Shown: piece after piece, positions 1-6,822 of the stretch | Numbering within the stretch: position 1 is the first letter of the stretch | How the letters are laid out: each line of letters opens with the position of its first letter | Assembly: GCA_016219275.1 (NCBI GenBank) | Contig: JACRBM010000015.1 | Coordinates: 1-56,363 of the forward strand | Reading direction: 5' to 3' | From: Chloroflexota bacterium | GTDB lineage: Bacteria; Chloroflexota; Anaerolineae; UBA4142 | DNA: 56,363 nucleotides | Position numbers and translations under genes: made by a program | The notes under the pieces: generated by a model | Database searches by the model: none | Told to the model about the DNA's origin: nothing | What the model saw: the letters and a program-made list of their open reading frames with translations, nothing else

Positions 1-50
1 CCCCCCCCCCGCCCCCCCCCCTGGCCCGGGGGGTGGGGGCCGGGGGGGGC
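1..50. other. Low-complexity poly-C/poly-G contig edge
   Basis: The first ~50 bases are almost only C and then only G, unlike everything downstream. Normal coding sequence resumes at about base 50. This looks like a degraded read or contig end, so residues translated from it should not be trusted. Confidence 0.75.
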
Positions 51-2528
51 CCGCGCATCCTCATCACGACGCGCGATGTTTCGTTCGACGATGCGCGATT
101 TACGCCGTCGCAATTTTGCGCGCACATTGAACTGGGCGGGCTGGCGATGAGCGACGCGCTCGATTTGGCGGCAGACGTGCTGAACGACAACGGGATTGAT
201 CGCACGCGCATCAAGCGCGAAGATTTGATTGAATTGATGGATCGGCTGGGCGGGCATCCCTTGTCGCTCTACCTTGCGTTGCCGCATTTGCGCCGCGTCG
301 CGCCGCGCGATTTGATCGCGCAGTTTGAAACGCTCTTGCCCGGGTTTGTGAACGGCGCGGCGAAGGAACGCAATGAAAGTTTGGCGGTCTCGTTGAATTA
401 TTCGTTGACGCGCTTGGGCGAGCAAACGCGCGCCGCGCTTCCCGCGCTTGCCGTGTTTCAGGGCGGCGCGCTGGAAGATGATTTGTTGGCAATTACGGAA
501 ATTGATGCGGAACTGTGGAAGACCGCGCGCGCGGAATTGCAAGCCGCCGCGCTCGTGAAGATAGAAACATTGCCCAACATTCAATTTCCATTTCTTCAAT
601 TCCATCCCACGCTCTTGCCGTATTTGGCAACCCAACTTGACAATGCGCGTCGCGCCGAATTGCAAGAACGTTATTGGAAACGATATTACGATGTTGCGCG
701 TTACTTGTATCAAACCGACACCCAGCATCCGATTGAAGCGCGCGCGATCGTTGTGCGCGAAATGCCCAACCTCCGCCGCGCACTCGATCTTGCGCTCACT
801 GCCGGGGCGATGGATGAGGCGGTGAATATTGCGGATAGCATTGCGAAATTTCTCAACAACTTTGGTCGTTGGCGCGAACGTGATGCGATGATGGAGAAAG
901 TCAACAGTCAACAGTCGTCAGTCGCCAGTGATGGAAAATTGACGAAAGCGGAATATTTGTTGGACAGTCAGCGCGGGGATGCGTTGCGGCAACAGGGACA
1001 CGCGGCGGAGGCGGAGCGGTTGTTCCGCGATTTGCTCAAGCGGATGGATGCGGGCGCGGCGTATGATGTCGAGTACGACCGCGCGATGACGCATTGGCGT
1101 TTGGGGCGTTGCCTTGCCGCGCAAGGGCGACCGGCGCAGGCAATCGAGTGGCATCGCCAAGCATTGCAAGTGTTCGGGCGGTTGAGCGCGATGGACAAGG
1201 ATGCGAAGAAGATGTGGGCAGTTGTGCAAACTGATTTGGCATATAATCTTGCGGAGAACGGGAATTTTGGCGAAGCAGAAAAGGAATATGAAGCGGCGGT
1301 AAAACTTGCGCGCGAGGTTGATGACTCGCGGCAAGTTGGCGTCGCGCTCGGTCAACTGGGCACGCTGGCGATGCAACGCGGCGACCTGAAGACCGCGCAC
1401 GAACGCTACACCGACGCGCTCAACACCTCCCGCGCATTGGGCGAGCAACAGAGCGAAGCAATTTATTTGCATCAGTTGGGGAGGGTGGCGCAAGAGGCGA
1501 AGCAGTGGGACGAGGCGGAGCGGTGCTATCGTGAGAGTCTGCGGCTTGAAGAGCAAATGAATCACGCCGAAGGTGTCGCGCAAACGTGCAACCAACTCGC
1601 GTGCGTCGCAGAAGGCGCGGGGCGGCTGGAGGATGCGGAGCGGTGGTATTTGCGAACAATCGAATACGCCGATTATTTGCCGGACAAAGGCGCGGCAGTT
1701 TATAACAACCTCGCCAACCTCTACCTCACCCTGCGCCGGCTGGATGAGGCGGAGCGTTACGCGCGCCGCGCGGTGGAAATTGTAGAGGCGTATCAAGTTC
1801 AAACTGAAGTTTGGAAATTTTACCAAATCCTTGCACAAATCGCGGACGCGCGCGGCAAGCGGGATGAAGCGGTGCAGTGGCGGCGCAAGTCGCAGGACAG
1901 TTTCGCGGCGTATGCCGGCGCGGCGTATAAAGTGCCGCAGTGGGCGGGGCAGTTTGTTCAACAAGTTGTCGCGGCGGTGCAAGGAAATGATGAAGCGCGG
2001 AAATCGGCGGAACAATTTTTGGCGCAAATGGAAAATGCCGGTTGGGGAAATCTGGAATCTGCCGTTCGTCGCATCTTGAGCGGCGAAACGGATTTTGAAA
2101 AGTTGCGTGATCCGCTGAATCGCGTGGAAGCGTACATCGTCCGCGAAATTCTTGCGGGTGGGCAAGCCCCCACCCCTGCCCCTCCCCCGTCTGCCAAAAC
2201 CGGGCGGACAGGGGAGGGGGAAACTGCTCCCTCCCCTGCGGAGCGGGGGAGGGTCGGGGTGGGGGTTGAACAACAAGGCATCACGCTCGAACAACTGCTC
2301 GGCACTGTCGTCGCCGCGTGCAAACCGGGCGCGCCCGCCGGACTCGCGGAGCAATTGCACGCGCTCACGCGGCAAATGGCTACGGACGCGCAAATGTCGC
2401 CGGAAATTCGCGCGCTCGGTCGCGCGCTCAACCAAATTCTTTCCGGCGAACGCGCGCCGGATGTATCGGCACTGCCGCAACAATTGGCGGAGGCGGTGCG
2501 CGGAATGTTGCGCGAAATTGAGGAATAG
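3..2528 (+). CDS. STAND/NB-ARC-like TPR protein, 5'-truncated
   Basis: The reading frame is open from the window edge, so the N-terminus, including the P-loop expected of a STAND/NB-ARC ATPase, is missing. Counting from base 33, ILITTRD at about residue 10 resembles the sensor/RNBS-B strand and GGHPLSLYLA at about 73 resembles the GLPL motif of the NB-ARC/winged-helix region. Residues ~310-640 form a long run of TPR-like helical repeats with A/E/Y-rich spacing (for example the DEAERxYR type). Such proteins are cytoplasmic signal switches, often called AfsR-like regulators or TPR ATPases; the exact role is unknown. Two low-complexity stretches, at about residues 291-301 and 709-747, are encoded by dispersed repeats inserted in frame. 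The C-terminal ~85 residues after the second insert are helical and unassigned. Confidence 0.8.
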   Translation, partial: PPPPPPLARGVGAGGGPRILITTRDVSFDDARFTPSQFCAHIELGGLAMSDALDLAADVLNDNGIDRTRIKREDLIELMDRLGGHPLSLYLALPHLRRVAPRDLIAQFETLLPGFVNGAAKERNESLAVSLNYSLTRLGEQTRAALPALAVFQGGALEDDLLAITEIDAELWKTARAELQAAALVKIETLPNIQFPFLQFHPTLLPYLATQLDNARRAELQERYWKRYYDVARYLYQTDTQHPIEARAIVVREMPNLRRALDLALTAGAMDEAVNIADSIAKFLNNFGRWRERDAMMEKVNSQQSSVASDGKLTKAEYLLDSQRGDALRQQGHAAEAERLFRDLLKRMDAGAAYDVEYDRAMTHWRLGRCLAAQGRPAQAIEWHRQALQVFGRLSAMDKDAKKMWAVVQTDLAYNLAENGNFGEAEKEYEAAVKLAREVDDSRQVGVALGQLGTLAMQRGDLKTAHERYTDALNTSRALGEQQSEAIYLHQLGRVAQEAKQWDEAERCYRESLRLEEQMNHAEGVAQTCNQLACVAEGAGRLEDAERWYLRTIEYADYLPDKGAAVYNNLANLYLTLRRLDEAERYARRAVEIVEAYQVQTEVWKFYQILAQIADARGKRDEAVQWRRKSQDSFAAYAGAAYKVPQWAGQFVQQVVAAVQGNDEARKSAEQFLAQMENAGWGNLESAVRRILSGETDFEKLRDPLNRVEAYIVREILAGGQAPTPAPPPSAKTGRTGEGETAPSPAERGRVGVGVEQQGITLEQLLGTVVAACKPGAPAGLAEQLHALTRQMATDAQMSPEIRALGRALNQILSGERAPDVSALPQQLAEAVRGMLREIEE
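900..934. repeat. CAGTCAACAGTC-type repeat inside a gene
   Basis: The short near-tandem string of CAGTC/CAACAG units encodes an NSQQSSVAS stretch between the NB-ARC-like part and the TPR region. Its composition differs from the flanking GC-rich codons. It looks like an intergenic-type simple repeat captured in frame. Confidence 0.5.
2158..2273. repeat. C/G-rich foldback repeat inserted in frame in the TPR gene
   Basis: The stretch contains CCCCTCCCCCGT...GGGGAGGGGG and CTCCCTCCCCTGCGGAG...GGGGGAGGG inverted units and reads as a Pro/Gly/Arg-rich linker of about 38 residues. A clearly related unit lies between nuoCD and nuoI at 47486-47526, where it is intergenic. The copy here therefore appears to have inserted into the gene without breaking the frame. 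Confidence 0.65.
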
Positions 2529-2853
2529 AAATTCACCGCAGAGGCGCGGAGAACGCAGAGAGCGCGGAGAAATTATTTAAAAAAACTCCGCGCCCTCTGC
2601 GACTCTGCGGTAAAAATTTTCACGCATTACGTACCACGCAGAGGGCACCGAGAAATTTTTTTAAAAACTCCGCGTTCTCTGCGACCCTCTGCGACTCTGC
2701 GGTAAAAATTTTCACGCATTACGTACTACGCAGAGGGCACTGAGAAATTATTTTAAAAAACTCCGCGTTCTCTGCGACCCTCTGCGACTCTGCGGTAAAA
2801 ATTTTCACGCATCACGCAATTCGCAATCTGAAATCTAAAATCTGAAATCCGAA
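2529..2853. repeat. Array of ~92-bp repeats with CGCAGAG inverted ends
   Basis: The whole 325-bp gap is repetitive. TAAAAATTTTCACGCATTACG starts at 2611 and 2703, and a TCACG variant starts at 2796, giving a period of 92-93 bp. Each unit contains CGCAGAGGGCAC...CTCTGCGACTCTGCGG inverted arms around an A/T-rich centre. The array ends in short direct repeats of the AATCTGAAATC type just before the next start codon. No gene is seen in it. The units are contiguous and lack unique spacers, so it is not a CRISPR array. Confidence 0.85.
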
Positions 2854-4071
2854 ATGGTTTCCCTTTCCGATAAACTAAAATCTCTCGGCGTCAAAATCGG
2901 CGCAAAGGATTTGCCGCCGCCGCGATCCAGGAATGCGTTCGCGATTGAAAACGTGACCGACGGTCGCGTCGTCGCGACCGAACTTGGCGAAGCGTTCATC
3001 GTCGAGCAAACGTACTCGAGCGCGTACCGTCACGGCAACACCGCGCTCCCGGTCAACGCGTCGCTCGCGACGATTGCGGACTGGGCGAATGAGCCGATGC
3101 TCGCGAAAGGCGACCTGACTCGCTGGGTGTTTCTCGACACCGAAACGTCCGGACTTGCGGGCGGTACTGGCACGTACGCGTTTCTCATCGGGCTGGGTCG
3201 CTTTGAACAAGACGCATTTCGCCTCACGCAAATTTTCATGCGCGATCCCAGCGAAGAACCCGCGACGCTCGCTGCGCTCACCGAGTTTTTGCAACCATGC
3301 GACACGCTCGTCACGTTCAACGGCAAATCGTTCGACGCGCCGCTTCTCCGCAATCGCTACGTTCTCAATCGCGCCGATGTGCCATTCGCGAATGCGGCGC
3401 ACCTCGACCTGCTTCCGCTCGCGCGCCGTTTGTGGCGCGACCGGCTCGAAAGCCGCGCGCTCAAATCGCTCGAAGCGCACATTTTAGGAATGACGCGCAG
3501 CGAAGAAGACATTCCCGGCTTTTTGATTCCGCAAATGTATTTCGATTATTTGCAGAACGGCGACGCGCGACCGCTCACGCGCGTACTGTATCATAACGCG
3601 ATGGATGTCGTCGCGATGGCGGCACTGCTGAGTCACATCGCGCAGATGCTCGACGACCCGCTGACGTTCGCGGTCGAACACGGACTCGACCTCATCGCGA
3701 TTGGCAAGATGTTCGAAGACCTGGGTCGGCTCGACGAGGCGGTAAAGTTGTACGCGCGCGGCTTGGAGCAAGATGTGCCGGAAGAAAATTATCGCGCGAC
3801 CGTGCAACGCTTCGCGCAATTGCAGAGACGACGCGGCGACACGCTCGGTGCGATTGAGTTGTGGCGCGCGGCGGCGGGCACGCGGCAAATCTACGCGTTC
3901 GTCGAACTCGCCAAGCATTTCGAGCATCGCGCGCGCGATTACGAGCAGGCGCTTCACTGGACGCGCGAGGCGCTCACGATTGTCGCGCAATCGCCGCCCG
4001 CGGTGCGCCGTGAATGGCGCGTCGCACTGGAACATCGGTTGGCGCGGGTGGAGCGCAAGTTGGGTAAATAG
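2854..4071 (+). CDS. YprB-type RNase H-fold exonuclease with TPR-like C-terminus
   Basis: 405 aa. Residues ~90-265 form an RNase_H_2/YprB-type DEDD 3'-5' exonuclease fold. FLDTET at 93-98 gives the first acidic pair, LVTFNGKSFD at 152-161 the second motif, and HNAMDVVAM near 250 the last acidic motif. The N-terminal ~80 residues (RHGNTALP... region) match the usual lead-in of this family. Residues ~280-400 are TPR-like helices, as in other YprB homologues. The likely role is nucleic acid processing in the cytoplasm; the substrate is unknown. The ATG lies at the end of the repeat array, with no good Shine-Dalgarno sequence. It is followed by an inverted repeat at 4075-4143. Confidence 0.85.
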   Translation: MVSLSDKLKSLGVKIGAKDLPPPRSRNAFAIENVTDGRVVATELGEAFIVEQTYSSAYRHGNTALPVNASLATIADWANEPMLAKGDLTRWVFLDTETSGLAGGTGTYAFLIGLGRFEQDAFRLTQIFMRDPSEEPATLAALTEFLQPCDTLVTFNGKSFDAPLLRNRYVLNRADVPFANAAHLDLLPLARRLWRDRLESRALKSLEAHILGMTRSEEDIPGFLIPQMYFDYLQNGDARPLTRVLYHNAMDVVAMAALLSHIAQMLDDPLTFAVEHGLDLIAIGKMFEDLGRLDEAVKLYARGLEQDVPEENYRATVQRFAQLQRRRGDTLGAIELWRAAAGTRQIYAFVELAKHFEHRARDYEQALHWTREALTIVAQSPPAVRREWRVALEHRLARVERKLGK

Positions 4072-4074
4072 ACG

Positions 4075-4143
4075 GGTAAACAAGTAGACAGGTAGACAGG
4101 TCACGACGACTTGTCTACCTGTTTGCTTTTCTACTTGTTTACC
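4075..4143. repeat. Imperfect long inverted repeat (GGTAAACAAGTAGA...)
   Basis: GGTAAACAAGTAGA with CAGGTAGACAGGT (4075-4101) is mirrored by ACTTGTCTACCTG...TCTACTTGTTTACC (4110-4143). It could fold into a long hairpin after the exonuclease gene. There is no T-run, so it looks more like a dispersed repeat than an intrinsic terminator. Confidence 0.6.
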
Positions 4144-4193
4144 TTTGCACCACCGTAACGATTCGGTAACGATGACGCGGTATACTGTTGGCA

Positions 4194-4643
4194 ATGAGTC
4201 AAGATCACCGGTCGTCAAAGCAATCTAAATCTGCCGGGGATGCGGCGGTAGATGGATTACTCAACGGAATGCTCGCGGGTCTCGCGGGTGGAGTCGTCGT
4301 CGTGATGGGTGGGCTGGCGAGCGGCGAGCGCGCGTTCGAGGTGTTCGCGCATTTCGATACGCCGCAACGCATGTCGGCGTTTGTCGGCGCGGCGCTTTAC
4401 CTTGGCGTGTCCGGCTTGTTCGGTATTCTGTTTGGGATCGCGCGCGGCGCGTGGTCGCGTCTGCCTGCGCCGACCTGGCTGGTCGGTCTGGGCTATGGTA
4501 TCGTGTTGTTGGGCTTTGATCTGTTGGTCGTGGCGCGCGGAGCTGAAGCGACATTGTCCGCAATTCCGTCGTGGTCGCTCGCGGCATCGCATCTCGTTTT
4601 CGGCGCGATGCTTGGTTGGTTGATTGGTCGCGTGGAGTTGTAG
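4194..4643 (+). CDS. Small multi-pass membrane protein, unknown
   Basis: 149 aa from the ATG at 4194; an in-frame TTG at 4188 is the alternative start. About four hydrophobic segments are visible (residues ~20-40, 58-80, 95-115, 123-145), with GLAGGVVVVMGGLASG and LVFGAMLGWLIGR as examples. No family is recognised. A TATACT box at 4181-4186 lies only ~8 bases before the ATG and there is no Shine-Dalgarno sequence, so translation may be leaderless. The repeat cluster 4645-4722 follows the stop directly. Confidence 0.65.
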   Translation: MSQDHRSSKQSKSAGDAAVDGLLNGMLAGLAGGVVVVMGGLASGERAFEVFAHFDTPQRMSAFVGAALYLGVSGLFGILFGIARGAWSRLPAPTWLVGLGYGIVLLGFDLLVVARGAEATLSAIPSWSLAASHLVFGAMLGWLIGRVEL

Positions 4644-4644
4644 A

Positions 4645-4722
4645 GCAAGTTTCCAACTTGCTCATGGCAAGTTGGAAACTTGCCCTACAGATTCACATGG
4701 CAAGTTGGAAACTTGCCCTACA
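4645..4722. repeat. Three copies of the GCAAGTTTCCAACTTGC palindrome
   Basis: One copy is in one orientation at 4645-4661, and two copies of GGCAAGTTGGAAACTTGCCC followed by TACA lie at 4666-4689 and 4699-4722. Each folds by pairing GCAAGTT with AACTTGC. A fourth copy lies after the next gene at 5253-5275. They fill the gap between two membrane protein genes. Confidence 0.85.
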
Positions 4723-4735
4723 AGAGGGGAGCAAA

Positions 4736-5251
4736 ATGGATATCGTGATGATCGTTTTGCGCTTGGCGCATATTTTCGGTGGTGTGTTCTGGGCGGGCGG
4801 CACGTTCATTCTGGTGGGAAATATCGAGCCGACTGTGCGCGGGCTTGGTCCTGAGGGTGGTCGCTTTATGCAGCGATTTGCCGGCGCGGGCGGCTTTTCG
4901 CGCGCGATGAGCATTGCCGCGGCGACGACGGTGATCGCCGGCGCATTGTTGTACTGGCGCGCTTCGCTTGGTTTTAGCGCGGCGTGGTTCGCGACTGGCT
5001 CGGGCATCACGTTGACAATTGGCGCGCTCGCCGGGATTGCCGGGGCAGTCGTCGGGTTCGCGATCAATGGGCGAACGGCGAATGCGATGGCGGCGCTCGG
5101 CGCGCAAATCGCGTCTGCCGGCGGACCACCCAAGCCAGAGCAACTCGCGCAGATGCAGGCGTACCAAGAAACATTGCGTCAAGGCGGTATGATCGGCGGT
5201 GTGTTGATCGCCATTGCACTCGCGTGTATGTCGGTCGCGCGGTACGTTTGA
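4736..5251 (+). CDS. Four-TM membrane protein upstream of a cytochrome c
   Basis: 171 aa from the ATG at 4736, chosen for the GAGGGGAGC ribosome site at 4724-4732; the upstream in-frame extension is only repeat sequence. The first helix carries RLAHIFGGVFWAGGTF, a His-containing helix seen in small CopD/DUF2269-like membrane proteins, but the match is loose. Further helices lie at ~60-80, 85-112 and 145-165, with a hydrophilic Pro/Gln segment before the last. It is 46 bp upstream of the cytochrome c gene and probably co-transcribed, suggesting a membrane redox or metal-related role (inference). Confidence 0.65.
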   Translation: MDIVMIVLRLAHIFGGVFWAGGTFILVGNIEPTVRGLGPEGGRFMQRFAGAGGFSRAMSIAAATTVIAGALLYWRASLGFSAAWFATGSGITLTIGALAGIAGAVVGFAINGRTANAMAALGAQIASAGGPPKPEQLAQMQAYQETLRQGGMIGGVLIAIALACMSVARYV

Positions 5252-5252
5252 A

Positions 5253-5275
5253 GTAGGGCAAGTTTCCAACTTGCC
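5253..5275. repeat. GTAGGGCAAGTTTCCAACTTGCC repeat copy
   Basis: This is the inverse orientation of the units at 4666-4722, including the TGTAGGG side, placed between the membrane protein and cytochrome c genes. Confidence 0.85.
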
Positions 5276-5297
5276 AATCATTTTTGGAGGAGGAGAG

Positions 5298-6269
5298 ATG
5301 TTCGTCAATATACTCGTGCAACTTGGTTTCATCGCCGTCGTCGTCCTGTTCGCGTTTCTTACTCTGCGCGCGTGGGGCAGCAAGAACGCGATTCTGAAAT
5401 GGGGTGGCGTCGTTCTGTCCGGTTTGCTCACGCTCGTCGCGCTGGCGATTACCGGCGTTGCGTTGATGGGAATGCTGAAAACCTACGCGCCGCCCGGTAA
5501 TCCGGTTTCGAATATCAAGGTGCAAGGCACACCGGAGCAAATCGCGCGCGGCGAAAAATTCGCAAATATGTGCACTGGTTGTCACTCGGTTGGCAACAAA
5601 CTGCCGTTGATAGGCAGCACCCAAAACTTTGCCTTGATTCCAAATGGACCGAACCTAGGTTCGATCTATCCGCCGAACCTGACCCCGGCTGGCGAATTGA
5701 AAGATTGGTCGGACGGCGAAATTATTCGCGCGCTCCGCGAAGGCATTCACAAAAGCGGTCGCCCGCTGATCATCATGCCGTCCGAAGCGTTCCATAGTTT
5801 GAGCGATGCGGACGTGTACGCGTTGGTGGCGTACTTGCGTTCGCAACCGGCGACCAAGAATATACCTGAGAGTGACGCTCCGTCGAATTCTCCCAACATG
5901 CTGGGTGTCTTCATGTTAAGCATAGGTATGTTTAACACGAGCGCGCAACCGCCAATCACGCAACCGATCCCAGCGCCGCCACCTGGGGTGAATCTCGAAA
6001 ATGGCAAGTATCTTACTACCGTCTTGGCGTGCGCGGATTGTCATGGCAAGAGTTACAAAGGCGGTGATCCTAGTGGTTTCGCACCGGTCGGTCCGAACAT
6101 TCTCGCCATCGTACCCGCGTGGAGTGACGCGGATTTCATCAAACTGTTTCGCACCGGCACAGATCCGGCCGGCAAAGTCGTCGCCGAAGAAATGCCGTGG
6201 AAAGATTACGCCAAATTCAGCGACGATGAGTTGAAAGCGATCTTGATGTATCTCAAATCGCTCAAGTGA
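5298..6269 (+). CDS. Membrane-anchored dihaem cytochrome c
   Basis: 323 aa from the ATG at 5298, behind a strong GGAGGAGGAGAG ribosome site. Two N-terminal hydrophobic helices (~5-25 and 35-60) anchor the protein. Two class I cytochrome c domains follow. The first has CTGCH at 92-96 with M160 (LIIMPSEAF) as the likely axial ligand; the second has CADCH at 245-249 with M299 (AEEMPW). A Pro-rich linker (~218-230) separates them, after a hydrophobic stretch at ~200-212 that may be a third membrane-associated segment. It probably carries electrons on the outer face of the membrane. The partner enzyme is not apparent; the upstream four-TM protein is the obvious candidate. Confidence 0.9.
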   Translation: MFVNILVQLGFIAVVVLFAFLTLRAWGSKNAILKWGGVVLSGLLTLVALAITGVALMGMLKTYAPPGNPVSNIKVQGTPEQIARGEKFANMCTGCHSVGNKLPLIGSTQNFALIPNGPNLGSIYPPNLTPAGELKDWSDGEIIRALREGIHKSGRPLIIMPSEAFHSLSDADVYALVAYLRSQPATKNIPESDAPSNSPNMLGVFMLSIGMFNTSAQPPITQPIPAPPPGVNLENGKYLTTVLACADCHGKSYKGGDPSGFAPVGPNILAIVPAWSDADFIKLFRTGTDPAGKVVAEEMPWKDYAKFSDDELKAILMYLKSLK

Positions 6270-6344
6270 AATGATTGTGGCTAGTAGACTGACTATTTGA
6301 TCTTGTCCCGCGAATCAAGTTGCGGCTAAAGCACGTTCAGGTCT

Positions 6345-6423
6345 TGTCATTTCGAGGCACGCTTTTTGTGCCGAGAAATCTCTCCTTGGTCGCGCGAGAT
6401 TTCTCGCTTCGCTCGAAATGACA
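6345..6423. repeat. Foldback repeat with TGTCATTTCGAG ends
   Basis: The ends TGTCATTTCGAG (6345-6356) and CTCGAAATGACA (6412-6423) are a perfect 12-bp inverted repeat, with further internal pairing (GAGAAATC/GATTTCTC). It belongs to the same family as the copy at 6457-6550, which differs by one base in the ends. Confidence 0.85.
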
Positions 6424-6456
6424 ACTGGATAGAATTAAATGGTCAAACCACTAGTT

Positions 6457-6550
6457 TGTCATTGCGAGGCGCGGTTTTTTGCACCGAAGCCGCGAAGCGC
6501 CCGATTCGCTGATTGGGGATTGCTTCGCCGCTTCGCGGCTCGCAATGACA
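6457..6550. repeat. Foldback repeat with TGTCATTGCGAG ends
   Basis: TGTCATTGCGAG (6457-6468) pairs perfectly with CTCGCAATGACA (6539-6550). The inside carries CCGCGAAGCG/CGCTTCGCGG-type pairing. A shortened relative lies at 21592-21621. The family resembles the widely dispersed CATTGCGAGCGAAGCG repeats seen in many bacterial genomes. Confidence 0.85.
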
Positions 6551-6578
6551 CTTGTGGGTAATCACCGGACCGGGGGGA

Positions 6579-6608
6579 TTGACAAATCTTGGAGCAAGTG
6601 AGTAAAAT
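6579..6608 (+). promoter_or_regulatory. Promoter TTGACA-N18-TAAAAT
   Basis: TTGACA at 6579-6584 and TAAAAT at 6603-6608 are 18 bp apart. It points at the flavoprotein gene at 6823. The MITE-like element lies between this promoter and the start codon, so the transcript would carry a ~200-nt structured leader. Confidence 0.65.
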
Positions 6609-6691
6609 TTACTCGCTCTGGGAATGGGCAAGCGTGTGATGCGTTTTCGCTGTGGAAGCGCATCACGCGTTTGATATTTTGCAAAGCCAGG

Positions 6692-6811
6692 GTACCTGCT
6701 CAACCTTGCGAAGGTTTGCAGGCACAATTCTCTTGGAAGCGAATTTGCTGTCGTCGCTCAATTCCTCAGAAAAGTGTCTAGTACCTTCGCAAGGATGGGC
6801 TGAGTAGATAC
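6692..6811. mobile_element. MITE-like element, copy 1, with 8-bp target duplication
   Basis: The 120-bp element has ends GTACCTGCTCAACC (6692-6705) and GGCTGAGTAGATAC (6798-6811), related inverted repeats with a few mismatches. The pairing extends inward through CCTTGCGAAGG (6704-6714) and CCTTCGCAAGG (6784-6794), which are exact complements. It is flanked by AAGCCAGG at 6684-6691 and 6812-6819, an exact 8-bp direct repeat. No ORF is present. The right duplication supplies the weak AGG ribosome site of the gene starting at 6823. Confidence 0.85.
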
Positions 6812-6822
6812 AAGCCAGGTCA

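Larger units (their letters stand above)
6270..6822. other. 553-bp intergenic region: two foldback repeats, promoter, MITE-like element
   Basis: No gene is seen. From left to right it holds a unique ~75-bp stretch, two related palindromic repeats (6345-6423, 6457-6550), a good sigma-70-type promoter (6579-6608), a GTGATGCG/CGCATCAC hairpin near 6636-6667, and a 120-bp MITE-like element with an 8-bp target duplication that ends just before the next start codon. Confidence 0.8.

Noticed and set aside
918-2483. Long minus-strand ORF (521 aa) opposite the TPR gene
   Set aside because: It is the mirror of a GC-rich coding frame, has no recognisable domain and covers the in-frame repeats. The plus-strand gene explains the region.
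2529-2853. Possible CRISPR array
   Set aside because: The ~92-bp units are contiguous, with no unique spacers between short repeats and no cas genes nearby.
6609-6822. Riboswitch or T-box in the flavoprotein leader
   Set aside because: The hairpins are explained by the terminal repeats of a transposable element, and no T-box or known riboswitch motif was seen.
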